Shown here piece after piece: positions 34,893 through 43,324 of a DNA stretch of 46,640 bases (positions are counted from its first letter, which is position 1; the number at the start of each line of letters is the position of its first letter). The DNA is from Candidatus Intestinimonas merdavium. Its GTDB lineage: Bacteria > Bacillota > Clostridia > Oscillospirales > Oscillospiraceae. The DNA lies in NCBI GenBank assembly GCA_019115785.1, contig DXCX01000030.1:1-46640 (forward strand), read 5' to 3'. A model generated the notes under the pieces. That model was not told where the DNA came from, made no database searches, and worked only from the letters and a program-made list of their open reading frames with translations. The translations under genes and the position numbers were made by a program.

Positions 34893-36145
34893 CCGGCGGG
34901 GCTTTTTGCCTGGAGCGACGGCAGGGGGAGCGGGTGGTGGCACTGACAGGCAGCCCCAATGTGGGGAAATCCACCCTCTTCAATGCGCTGACCGGACTAC
35001 GACAGCATACCGGCAACTGGCCTGGCAAAACTGTGACCGGAGCGACTGGCCGCCATGTCCGCCACGGCCAGGACTACTTACTTGCCGATCTGCCTGGGAC
35101 CTACTCTCTCCTGGCCAGGTCCCCCGAGGAGGTGGCCGCCAGAGACCTACTGTGCTTCGGTGGAGCCGATGCCGCCGTGGTGGTGTGCGATGCCGCCAGT
35201 CTGGAGCGGAGCCTGGGACTGGTGCTTCAGGTCATGGAGGTCCAGCCTAAAACAGTGGTGTGCGTCAATCTGATGGACGAGGCCCGGAAAAACGGGGTCG
35301 AGATCGATCTGAATGGCCTCGCCCAGCGGTTGGGAGCTCCAGTGGTGGGTACCTCCGCCGGGCGACGGGAGGGACTGGAGCCCCTCATGGAAGCGGTGGA
35401 GTCCGTGATTGAGGGGAGGGCGGACCTTCATCCGGTGTCGGCGGACTATCCGACGGCGGTGGAGACAGCCACTGCGCTGGTAGAGCCTGTGGTGGGAGAG
35501 ACAGGTCTCCCTGCCAGGTGGGTGGCCCTCTCGCTTCTGGAAGGGGAGCCCGGTCTTATGGAGAGTCTAAGGATGGCTCTGGGCCGGGACCTGCGGGAAG
35601 AGGAGCCGGTGGCCGCCGCACTGGAAAAGGCACAACAGGTGCTGACGAAGTCGGGGCTCACCGGTCCTGTCTTTCAAGAGGCGGTGGCTGCCGCCCAGAT
35701 CCGCAAAGGGGCGGCGCTGGCTCGGGAGGTGATGACGACGCCTGGAGGCGGACCCAGGTGGGGGCGGGGTCTGGACCATTTGCTCACCGGACGGCTCACC
35801 GGCACGCCTGCCATGCTGGCACTGCTGGCATTGGTGTTCTGGATCACCATTGCCGGGGCACAGGTGCCCTCTGATCTGCTGTCAAAGGCCCTCTTTTGGG
35901 TCCAGGATCGGCTCACTGATCTCTTTACGTATCTGGGCGCCCCCGGTTGGCTCCATGGAGCCCTGGTGCTGGGGGCCTACCGCACCCTGGCCTGGGTGAC
36001 GGCGGTGATGCTGCCCCCTATGGCGATCTTCTTTCCGCTCTTTACGCTGCTGGAGGATCTGGGCTATCTGCCTCGGGTGGCATTCCTGCTGGACCACGCA
36101 TTCCAAAAGGCGGGTTCCTGCGGCAAACAGGCCCTCACCATGTGA
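34889..36145 (+). CDS. feoB: FeoB-like iron transporter, C-terminally truncated
   Basis: 418 residues from the GTG at 34889 with GGAGG seven bases upstream. The G domain is complete: GSPNVGKS (G1, residues 21-28), TGNWPGKTV (G2), DLPGTYSL (G3), NLMDE (G4) and TSAGRREG (G5), followed by the helical regulatory domain. Membrane helices start near residue 315. The frame stops right after LPRVAFLLDHAF and CGKQALTM, inside the first gate domain; normal FeoB continues with Cys-Met-Gly-Phe-Gly-Cys and about 200 to 300 more residues. No matching sequence follows the TGA; a terminator does. It may be non-functional as a channel or a short lineage-specific form. Confidence 0.85.
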   Translation: MTGGAFCLERRQGERVVALTGSPNVGKSTLFNALTGLRQHTGNWPGKTVTGATGRHVRHGQDYLLADLPGTYSLLARSPEEVAARDLLCFGGADAAVVVCDAASLERSLGLVLQVMEVQPKTVVCVNLMDEARKNGVEIDLNGLAQRLGAPVVGTSAGRREGLEPLMEAVESVIEGRADLHPVSADYPTAVETATALVEPVVGETGLPARWVALSLLEGEPGLMESLRMALGRDLREEEPVAAALEKAQQVLTKSGLTGPVFQEAVAAAQIRKGAALAREVMTTPGGGPRWGRGLDHLLTGRLTGTPAMLALLALVFWITIAGAQVPSDLLSKALFWVQDRLTDLFTYLGAPGWLHGALVLGAYRTLAWVTAVMLPPMAIFFPLFTLLEDLGYLPRVAFLLDHAFQKAGSCGKQALTM

Positions 36146-36171
36146 ATCGGCCCCGGCAGGGCGCAAAAGCG

Positions 36172-36210
36172 CACCCCGGACAGCTCTGTTGTCCGGGGTG
36201 TTGCGTTTTT
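36172..36210. terminator. Terminator between feoB and the nik-type operon
   Basis: A perfect 10-bp stem, CACCCCGGAC (36172-36181) with GTCCGGGGTG (36191-36200), followed by TTGCGTTTTT. On the minus strand a CGCTTTTGCG tract follows, so it may also end the lar-nik transcript. Confidence 0.85.
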
Positions 36211-36219
36211 ATAATCCTC

Positions 36220-36819
36220 TTAAAGGGCCTGTGTCCTGGTACAAAGCCGCTCCATCAGTGGGGCGCTGTGGCTGACGATGAGAAGGCCCAGGTTCCGCCG
36301 CTCTGCCTCTTCCAGGAGAAAGGACCAGATCTGGGCCTGGGTGATGAGGTCCAGCATGGCAGAGAGCTCGTCACACAGGAGGAACCGGGTGGCAGGTCCC
36401 AGGGCTCGGGCCACGCAGAACCGCTGGAGCTCTCCGCCGGAGAGCTCGGAGGGATAGCGGGTGAGCCAACCCGGCTCGATGTGGAGCCCAGCCAGGACCC
36501 GTTCCTCCACCGCCCAACCCTCGGCCAGGGTGGCACCTAGGGTACGGAGGGGGTCTACCACCATCTCAGGGTGCTGCCACACCATCTGGACCGGACAATA
36601 GCCCCGGTAAGAGGAGAGGGGTTTTCCATCCAGGAGGACGGCTCCGGCGTCGGGCTGGTCGTAGCCAGCCAGAAGACGGCACAAGGTGGTCTTGCCTCGA
36701 CCGGAGGGGCCGGTGAGCCCCAGGTGTTCCCCGCTTTGGAGGGTGAGATCCACGCCGTCAATCACCTTTGGTCCCTTTGGATGGTAGCGGAAGGTGAGAT
36801 TTTTTGCCTCCAAAGTCAT
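36220..36819 (-). CDS. Nickel/peptide ABC transporter, second ATPase
   Basis: 199 residues, a short OppF/NikE-type ATPase. Walker A is GPSGRGKTT, the Q-loop is in QMVWQHPE, the signature is LSGGELQR, Walker B is RFLLCDELSA, and the switch His is in VSHS. It lacks the C-terminal oligopeptide-type extension, as NikE often does. It overlaps the preceding ATPase gene by ATGA. As the last gene of the lar-nik operon it probably powers nickel uptake together with the first ATPase. Confidence 0.87.
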   Translation of the reverse strand: MTLEAKNLTFRYHPKGPKVIDGVDLTLQSGEHLGLTGPSGRGKTTLCRLLAGYDQPDAGAVLLDGKPLSSYRGYCPVQMVWQHPEMVVDPLRTLGATLAEGWAVEERVLAGLHIEPGWLTRYPSELSGGELQRFCVARALGPATRFLLCDELSAMLDLITQAQIWSFLLEEAERRNLGLLIVSHSAPLMERLCTRTQAL

Positions 36820-37733
36820 GCCGTTCCCTCCCTCTCCGGATGGAGGCAGCGGACGAAGCCGCCGGACCAGGGGCGGTAGGGCACTTCACCGCCGCAGTCT
36901 CTGGTCCGGCGGGGACACCGGGGGGCGAAGGGACAGCCCTCCGGCAGGGAGCCGGGATAAGGCTGGGTGCCAGGGATGGGGTGAAAGCCGTGCTGAGGGA
37001 GGGCGCGCCACAAAGCCCGAGTATAGGGGTGGCGAAGGTCGTCCAATCGCGCAAAGTCTCCGGCGGGGGCTTCCTCTATTGTTTCACCGGCATAAAAGAC
37101 GGCCACCTTGTCGGCGATGGTAAGGGCCAGCTCCAGATCGTGGGTGATGAGGAGGACTCCGGCGCCGGCATTGGCCAGTTCTCGGAAATGGCTCAGGATG
37201 CGGCCTGCCGCCCGGGCATCCAGGCCGGGGGTAGGCTCATCGGCGATGACCAGGGCAGGGGAGGCGGCCACAGCGGTGGAGATGAGGACCCGCCGGGCCA
37301 TGCCGCCGGAGAGCTGGAAAGGATAAAGCCCCTCTGTCTCCGGTCCCAGGCCATACCGGTTCAGAACGGACCGGACCACACCCTTGTCGCGGCCCACCTG
37401 AGGGCCCACCTTGCGGAGGGGGTCCAAATAGCCCACCGATTGGGGTACAAGAACGATCTCCCGACCTCGAAGGGCGGCGATCCGTTCCGGGGTGAGGGGA
37501 GTACCGTCGTAGATGAGGGTGCCCTCCATATGGGCATTGTAAGGGAGGATGCCCAGGATGCCATGGGCCAGCAGACTTTTGCCTGAGCCGCTGGAGCCCA
37601 CCACGGCCGCTACCTGCCCCCGCTCGACGGTGAGCTCCAGGTCCCGAATGGCGGGGAGTACCCGACGATGGGTGCCTCGATCATATTGGGTGAAAGAGAT
37701 GGAGAGATGCTCCACCATTAAGAGGGGGGGCAT
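36816..37733 (-). CDS. Nickel/peptide ABC transporter, first ATPase
   Basis: 305 residues from the ATG at 37733 with AAGGAGG seven bases upstream. It is an OppD/NikD-type ATPase: Walker A GSSGSGKS, signature LSGGMARR, Walker B ALVIADEPT, switch ITHD. The C-terminal extension has the CPFAPRCPRRTRDC cysteine motif found in oligopeptide-type ATPases, which in some relatives binds a [4Fe-4S] cluster. It lies between the permease genes and the second ATPase. Confidence 0.9.
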   Translation of the reverse strand: MPPLLMVEHLSISFTQYDRGTHRRVLPAIRDLELTVERGQVAAVVGSSGSGKSLLAHGILGILPYNAHMEGTLIYDGTPLTPERIAALRGREIVLVPQSVGYLDPLRKVGPQVGRDKGVVRSVLNRYGLGPETEGLYPFQLSGGMARRVLISTAVAASPALVIADEPTPGLDARAAGRILSHFRELANAGAGVLLITHDLELALTIADKVAVFYAGETIEEAPAGDFARLDDLRHPYTRALWRALPQHGFHPIPGTQPYPGSLPEGCPFAPRCPRRTRDCGGEVPYRPWSGGFVRCLHPEREGTA

Positions 37734-37749
37734 GGACAAGCCTCCTTGT

Positions 37750-38577
37750 TCATTGATGGATGGTGGCCGGGTCCAGAATACGGCGGAGCCGGTCCCCCAG
37801 CAGGGCAAAGAGGGCGACCGTTCCCACCAGGGCCAGGCCAGGGAAGAGGGCCAGCCACCACTTGCCGGTGGTGAGATAGCTCATGCTTTCCGAGAGAATG
37901 ACGCCGATGGCGGGCTGCTCTGGTGAGAGACCAAAGCCCAGGAAGGTGACGCTGGCCTCATGGAGAATGGCGTGGGGGAAGAGGAGGATGAGGCCGGTGA
38001 GGAACTGGGGCAGCAGATGGGGGAGCATGTGGTCCCGGACCACCTGGAGCCTGGTGCGGCCCAACTTCTCCGCCATCAAAACATAGGGCGCATTGCGGAG
38101 CTGAAGGACCTCTCCCCGAAGGAGCCGGGCAAGGGAGGTCCAGTGACTCAGTGACACGCCGGCCACCACGCCCACGAAGCCTTTGCCGAAGGCCAGAGAG
38201 ATGAGCATGACCAACAGAATATGGGGGATACCCATGACAAGATCGATGCACCAGGAGAGAGCCGCATCTACCCAGCGGCCAAGGGTGGCGGCGGCGGTAC
38301 CCAGCGCCAGGGCCACCACTGCGCTCACCGCCGCCGTCAGCACTCCGATACGGATGCTCAAGGAGAGACCAGTAAGCGTGCGGGAGAGCATGTCCCGTCC
38401 CATCCAGTCGGTCCCAAAGGGGTAGGCCAGACTCGGGGGAAGGTTTTTACGGGAAAAATCAGTGACCATAGCTTTGTCGTGGAGGAGGAGGCCGACCGCC
38501 GTCACGGCAAGCAGGGCCAGAACAGCCACAGCGGCGAGCAGGAGTGCCCGTTGCCGCTGGTTGAGAGCGTGAGCCAT
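37750..38577 (-). CDS. Nickel/peptide ABC transporter, permease (NikC/OppC type)
   Basis: 275 residues with about six membrane helices; one N-terminal helix, then the transmembrane domain starting at YPFGTDWMGRDMLSRTLTG, the standard OppC/NikC entry motif. The EAA-type coupling loop includes RNAPYVLMAEKLGRTR. It pairs with the NikB-type permease encoded 2 bases upstream. Confidence 0.9.
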   Translation of the reverse strand: MAHALNQRQRALLLAAVAVLALLAVTAVGLLLHDKAMVTDFSRKNLPPSLAYPFGTDWMGRDMLSRTLTGLSLSIRIGVLTAAVSAVVALALGTAAATLGRWVDAALSWCIDLVMGIPHILLVMLISLAFGKGFVGVVAGVSLSHWTSLARLLRGEVLQLRNAPYVLMAEKLGRTRLQVVRDHMLPHLLPQFLTGLILLFPHAILHEASVTFLGFGLSPEQPAIGVILSESMSYLTTGKWWLALFPGLALVGTVALFALLGDRLRRILDPATIHQ

Positions 38578-38579
38578 GC

Positions 38580-39590
38580 TTATGCCCCTCCTCTCTGGCG
38601 ATGAGCCTTGATCCTGGCCCGGATTTTAGGGTCCACCACACCGTAGAGGAGGTCGGCGATGAGATTACCGCCAAAGACCAGCGCGGCGCTCACCACGGTA
38701 ACGCCCAGCAGCAGGGGAAGGTCGCTGCCTAGCCCTGCGGTTACAGCGCACTGGCCGAGGCCTTGGTAGGAGAAGACCTGTTCCACCAGCACCGAGCCGC
38801 CGAAGATCTCACTGATGGAACCGAACTGGAGGGTAATGGCGGGGAGGGCCATGTTCCGCAGGCCGTGGTGCCAGAGGATAGATGGCATGGACTCCCCACG
38901 GGCCCGGGCAAAGAGGACATAGTCAGACTCCAGCACATCACAGAGCTTTTCTCGGGTGTGGAGGGTCATATTGGCAAGGCCGGTGATGCTGAGGGTGAGT
39001 GCGGGGAGGACGGCATGGCGAAGGCGGTCGGCAAAAGTGACGGCATTGGCCTCCGCGCCTATGGGAACGGAGAGACCAATGGGCAGCCAGCCCAGCCATA
39101 CGGAAAAAGTCATGAGAAGAAGGATGGCCAGCCAGAAGGCGGGGGTGCTGGAGATGAGGAGGCACCATCCACGAATGAGCTTGTCGGGCCAACGTCCCCG
39201 GGAGGCGGCGGCCACGGTGCCCAGCAGTAGGCCCAGTGTGCCGGAGAGGGCCCAGGCCGCGGCCATGAGCCACAAAGAGCTCCTGAGTCGCTCCGCCAGG
39301 ACCTGGGTGACGGGGACCCGATAGAGGAGGGAGGTACCCATATCCCCGTGGAACACGGCGGTGAGCCACCCAAGATACCGCTCCAGCGGCGGATCATTGA
39401 CCCCCCAGTAGTCCTCCAGTTGGGCGATCTGCTCCTGGCTCATAGTGCCTAGGGCAGCCTGCCCCACATTGGTCTGGAGGGGGTCCAACGGTGAGGCCGA
39501 CATGAGGAGAAAGGCCGCCAGACTCACTCCTAGCAGCAGCAAAAGCATGCGCAGGAGTTTCTTGCAGGCAAAGCCCAGACGGTGCCCCAT
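38580..39590 (-). CDS. Nickel/peptide ABC transporter, permease (NikB/OppB type)
   Basis: 336 residues with about six membrane helices. N-terminal LLLLGVSLAAFLLMSASPLDP and the coupling loop ESDYVLFARARGESM are typical of OppB/NikB permeases. The ATG at 39590 has AAAGGAGG upstream. It forms the translocation channel with the NikC-type permease. Confidence 0.9.
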   Translation of the reverse strand: MGHRLGFACKKLLRMLLLLLGVSLAAFLLMSASPLDPLQTNVGQAALGTMSQEQIAQLEDYWGVNDPPLERYLGWLTAVFHGDMGTSLLYRVPVTQVLAERLRSSLWLMAAAWALSGTLGLLLGTVAAASRGRWPDKLIRGWCLLISSTPAFWLAILLLMTFSVWLGWLPIGLSVPIGAEANAVTFADRLRHAVLPALTLSITGLANMTLHTREKLCDVLESDYVLFARARGESMPSILWHHGLRNMALPAITLQFGSISEIFGGSVLVEQVFSYQGLGQCAVTAGLGSDLPLLLGVTVVSAALVFGGNLIADLLYGVVDPKIRARIKAHRQRGGA

Positions 39591-39667
39591 GGGCGGGGAC
39601 CTCCTTTCGGTGAAATGGAATGGGGAAGCTGGGGAGGACAGCCGATTTTGAAAGAAATCCTATGGCT

Positions 39668-41230
39668 TCAGCCCCAGCTCCACTGGTCCACGTTGTTGAC
39701 GATGGACCACCCGTGTCCATGGGGATGGATCTTCTGCTCTGCTACCTGGAGGCCATCCCGGACCCAGTAAAGGTGGTTGACGTTTACCAGCCACACCCAA
39801 GGAATGTCGCCGTTCTGGGTGACGCCGGTGGTGCCGTCCCACTGTGCCTTCTGCCACAGCTCATAGGAGGCATCCAGATCGGAACAGGCCAGGGCCTGGT
39901 CCATATAGGTGTCCACGATAGGGTTGGCGTAGGGAGAGTAGAGGGCGGTGCCGGTGTCGGGCATGGTGTGGTAGATATTGTAGAGTTCCATAGGGGTGTG
40001 GGCACCCCAGCCCCACACAAGAGGAGTGGTGAGGGCCCGGTCATAGGCGGTGTCCCAGCCCACACCCTCCACAGTGCAGGAGATACCCAGCTCGGCAAGC
40101 TGATTGGACAGGTCTGCGGCCAGAGCCTGCCGTACTGAGTCACCGGTGGAATAGAGAATGTTGAGCTGAGCCCGGACGCCGTCCTTCACCCGGACGCCGT
40201 CGTCGCCCAGGACCCAGCCCGCCTCCTCCAGCAGCCCGATGGCCTCATCCGGGTCGTAGGCCACCTGAGAGGCCGCGTTGTACCAGGGAAGCTTGTCGCA
40301 GACACTGTAGGCAGGGGTTCCGTAGCCGTTGAGCACGTTTTGAATCATTTCCTCCCGGTCTATCCCGATGTTGATGGCCCGGCGGATGGCCAGGTCGGCG
40401 GTGACGGGATTGCCCTCGGTAGGCAGATTGATGCCCCGGTTGTCCACGCTCTCACAGGAGAGAAGACCGTACCCTGCCGGGCTCTGATCGGCATAGGTGG
40501 CCGAGGTATATGCCAGGTCGGCCTGTCCCGCGTGGACCGCAAGAAAGGCGGCATCCTCCTCCATAAAGAGTATGGTCACCCGCTTCATTTTCGGCGCCTC
40601 TCCATAGTAGTCCGGATTGGCCTCCAGGATGATCTGCTCTCCCCGGTTCCACTGGACCAGGGTGTATCGGCCGGAGCCGATGGGGCTGGAGCCATAGGTG
40701 GCGCTGTCATAGGCGTGCTCCGGGACGATGCCCACAATGGCCATGGTATAGGGCCAGATGGAATAGGGCTTGGTCATATGGAAGACCACTGTGGTGTCGT
40801 CTATGGCCTCGGCGGAGGAAAGCATGGTGAAGTCATTGACCGAGGAGGTAGCCTTGACGGTATTATAGGTGAAGGCCACGTCCTCCGCTGTCAGGGACGC
40901 TCCGTCGGTGAAAGAGACATCATCCCGGATGGTAACCGTCCAGGTGAGGCCGTCGTCGCTGACAGCCATATCCGTGGCCAGGTCATAGCCGATGGTGAGG
41001 TCTGCGTTGGTGACCGTGAGTGTGGACTGGATGAGGGGCTCATGGACATGCTCACCGGCGCCCCAGCCAAAGGCAGGGTCAAAGCCGGCCTCGGGCTCTG
41101 AGGTGGGGCCCATGACCACCACTACCTCATCAGCGGGGTGTTCTGTCACAGGGGCGGTGGCGGGGCTCTCACCAGAGGCGCAGCCGCTGATCAGGGCGAG
41201 AGAGAGCAGGCAGGGGAGAAGTCGTTTCAT
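39668..41230 (-). CDS. Substrate-binding lipoprotein, nickel/peptide family 5
   Basis: 520 residues. The signal peptide ends in the lipobox ISGC with Cys17, so it is tethered outside the membrane. It belongs to the SBP family 5 (OppA/NikA/DppA): DGLTWTVTIRDDVSFTDG and GSGRYTLVQWNRGEQIILEAN (in two phrases) are hallmarks. A His cluster, IHPHGHGWS, is near the C-terminus. Its ATG overlaps the larC stop (ATGA), which ties it to NPN-cofactor synthesis and suggests the ligand is nickel, perhaps as a chelate. Peptide transport is the alternative. Confidence 0.88.
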   Translation of the reverse strand: MKRLLPCLLSLALISGCASGESPATAPVTEHPADEVVVVMGPTSEPEAGFDPAFGWGAGEHVHEPLIQSTLTVTNADLTIGYDLATDMAVSDDGLTWTVTIRDDVSFTDGASLTAEDVAFTYNTVKATSSVNDFTMLSSAEAIDDTTVVFHMTKPYSIWPYTMAIVGIVPEHAYDSATYGSSPIGSGRYTLVQWNRGEQIILEANPDYYGEAPKMKRVTILFMEEDAAFLAVHAGQADLAYTSATYADQSPAGYGLLSCESVDNRGINLPTEGNPVTADLAIRRAINIGIDREEMIQNVLNGYGTPAYSVCDKLPWYNAASQVAYDPDEAIGLLEEAGWVLGDDGVRVKDGVRAQLNILYSTGDSVRQALAADLSNQLAELGISCTVEGVGWDTAYDRALTTPLVWGWGAHTPMELYNIYHTMPDTGTALYSPYANPIVDTYMDQALACSDLDASYELWQKAQWDGTTGVTQNGDIPWVWLVNVNHLYWVRDGLQVAEQKIHPHGHGWSIVNNVDQWSWG

Positions 41231-42546
41231 ATAGTCCTCCTCATATATTTGTTCAGTGCGGTCTGGTAGACAGCCTGATAGGGCACGTCATAGGCCTGGG
41301 CGGCGGCGGCCACCGAGGCATGCTCCGGCTTGACCTTAGTAACTCCGAAGCCCTCCGCCGTCTTTACCGTGATCTCTCCATAGGGGGTGGAGACGCTCTC
41401 GGTGCCGGGGGTAAGAAAGTACTTTTCACAACGGCGGACCCGCAGGCCGATGGTGGTGGTATGGGTGAGGACGGCCTGAGCCAGAGCGGTTTCCCGGGCC
41501 GGGTCACACAACACCGTCAGCAGGTGGCCGGAGCGGCCCTTTTTCATGGTGCCGGGCAGGGTGTAGACGTCCAGAGCCCCTTCTGCCAGAAGACGTTCGC
41601 AAGCGTAGGCCAGGGCCTCTGGGGTCATGTCGTCGATGTTGCACACAAGCTCACTGATGGTACCATTTGCGCCACCACTGCCCTCCCCCAGAAAGACTCG
41701 GACGCAGTTGGGCCGGTCAAAGGCCTTCCGGCCTACACCGTAGCCCACACGGTCCGCAGACATGACGGGCATGGGGCCAAATTGTTGGGCGAAAGAGGTC
41801 AGCAGGGCGGCACCAGTGGGGGTGCACAGTTCCCCCAAGACCTCACCGCCGTAAGTGGGTACCCCGGTCAGAAGATTGGCGGTGGCCGGGGCGGGTACCG
41901 GCATCACCCCATGGGCGCAGCGCACGGTTCCGCTGCCCACATGCACCGGGGAGGCGGTAACCTGGTCAGGGGAGAGGAGCCACAGGGCGTAACAGGCACC
42001 CACTACATCGGCCACAGCGTCCAGAGCCCCCACCTCATGGTAATGGACCTCTCCTACAGAGCAGCCATGTGCCTTGGCTTCCGCCTGGGCGATGGCGTCA
42101 TACACATCCCTGGCCTTGGCCTTCACGGTCTCCGGCAGGTCCATCCCATCGATGAGGGCGCGGATGTGGTCGGGAGAGGCGTGGTGATGATGGTGTGTGT
42201 GGTCATGGGGGTGATCGTGGGTGTGCCCGTGTTCGTGGATGTGGGGGGCATGCTCGTGGTGGTGTTCGTGACCATGATCGTGGTTGTGGTCGTGGGAATG
42301 GTCATGATCGCCGTGGTGCTCCTGACCTTCGTTCTCCTCCTGACCATGGACGGTCACAGCCATATGAGTGCCTGAAATGCCGCAGGTCACTGACGGTTCC
42401 GCCGACACGCGGACCCCAGGGAGGCCGAGGCTGTTCATTTTTTTTAAAAAGTCTGCCTTCTGTTCCTCACTCAGCAGCTCGAAGAGAGCGGCAGTGAGCA
42501 TATCCCCGGCGCATCCCATGGCGCATTCAATGTAAAGTGTTTTCAC
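41227..42546 (-). CDS. larC: Nickel-pincer cofactor nickel insertase LarC, His-rich, single frame
   Basis: 439 residues from a GTG at 42546 (GGAGGGG upstream). LarC inserts nickel into the pincer nucleotide in a CTP-dependent reaction, completing the cofactor of lactate racemase (LarA) and relatives. The N-terminal ECAMGCAGDMLTAAL and the central HYHEVGALDAVADVVG are family signatures; the C-terminal NIDDMTPE and TMKKGR follow in the same frame. Residues 77-122 contain 26 histidines with Asp and Glu, a likely metal-binding linker. In Lactobacillus plantarum larC needs a programmed frameshift; here it does not. One base separates it from larB. Confidence 0.95.
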   Translation of the reverse strand: MKTLYIECAMGCAGDMLTAALFELLSEEQKADFLKKMNSLGLPGVRVSAEPSVTCGISGTHMAVTVHGQEENEGQEHHGDHDHSHDHNHDHGHEHHHEHAPHIHEHGHTHDHPHDHTHHHHHASPDHIRALIDGMDLPETVKAKARDVYDAIAQAEAKAHGCSVGEVHYHEVGALDAVADVVGACYALWLLSPDQVTASPVHVGSGTVRCAHGVMPVPAPATANLLTGVPTYGGEVLGELCTPTGAALLTSFAQQFGPMPVMSADRVGYGVGRKAFDRPNCVRVFLGEGSGGANGTISELVCNIDDMTPEALAYACERLLAEGALDVYTLPGTMKKGRSGHLLTVLCDPARETALAQAVLTHTTTIGLRVRRCEKYFLTPGTESVSTPYGEITVKTAEGFGVTKVKPEHASVAAAAQAYDVPYQAVYQTALNKYMRRTI

Positions 42547-42547
42547 A

Positions 42548-43312
42548 TTATTTCCCCTCCAGTCCTTCCATTTGATTGATCATGCTGGCCAGATAGCCGG
42601 CGCCGAAACCGTTGTCAATGTTGACCACGCTGCACCCGGAGGCACAGGAATTGAGCATGGCCAGCAGCGCGGAGAGCCCACCGAAGTTGGCGCCGTAGCC
42701 TACGCTGGTAGGCACGGCCACTACGGGACAGTCCACCAGACCTCCTACCACGGAGGCCAGGGCCCCCTCCATCCCGGCCACGGCAATGACACACCGGGCG
42801 GACATAAGGGGCTCTAGATTGGAGAGCAGCCGGTGGAGTCCGGCCACGCCCACATCGTAGAGCCGGGTGACTTGATTTCCCATGGCCTCGGCGGTGAGGG
42901 CCGCCTCCTCCGCCACCGGCTGGTCACTGGTGCCGCCGGTACACACAACAATGGATCCCAGGGTTGGCTGGGGGGAGGGAAGGGCGATACCCAGCCGGGC
43001 GTCGGCGTGGTAGTCCAGCGCTACGCTGGCGGCGACGAATTCGGCCTTCTCCCGGTCCATACGGGTGATCAGGATGTTGCGGCAGTCACGCGCCTCCATT
43101 GCCTGGACGATGCCTAGAATCTGTTCTGCTGTCTTGGAGGCGCCGTAAATGACCTCGGCGGCGCCCTGACGGACTCCCCGGTGAAAATCCACCTTGGCAT
43201 AGCCCAGATCGGCAAATGGTTCTGTTTTCAGCTCCAGCAGTGCGTCCTCTGGGGCAGTCTGGCCCGACGCAACGGACCGCAGAAGCGCCAGAATCTCATG
43301 TTTGTTGTCCAT
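42548..43312 (-). CDS. larB: Nickel-pincer cofactor biosynthesis protein LarB
   Basis: 254 residues with AGGAGG seven bases before the ATG. LarB carboxylates the pyridinium ring of nicotinic acid adenine dinucleotide and splits its phosphoanhydride, the first step to NPN. The C-terminal half is AIR-carboxylase-like: [32 protein letters not shown] and [19 protein letters not shown]. Cys223 in that last motif probably matches the catalytic Cys221 of Lactobacillus LarB. It lies between larE and larC. Confidence 0.95.
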   Translation of the reverse strand: MDNKHEILALLRSVASGQTAPEDALLELKTEPFADLGYAKVDFHRGVRQGAAEVIYGASKTAEQILGIVQAMEARDCRNILITRMDREKAEFVAASVALDYHADARLGIALPSPQPTLGSIVVCTGGTSDQPVAEEAALTAEAMGNQVTRLYDVGVAGLHRLLSNLEPLMSARCVIAVAGMEGALASVVGGLVDCPVVAVPTSVGYGANFGGLSALLAMLNSCASGCSVVNIDNGFGAGYLASMINQMEGLEGK

Positions 43313-43324
43313 GGTGTTGCCTCC

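Noticed and set aside
36143-36145. TGA in feoB as a selenocysteine codon (it falls where FeoB has Cys)
   Set aside because: Sequence after the TGA does not continue with the FeoB motif in any frame, and the hairpin that follows is a terminator with a U tail.
42181-42330. Low-complexity GT-rich DNA repeat
   Set aside because: It is the antisense of the His/Asp/Glu-rich codons of larC and needs no separate repeat explanation.
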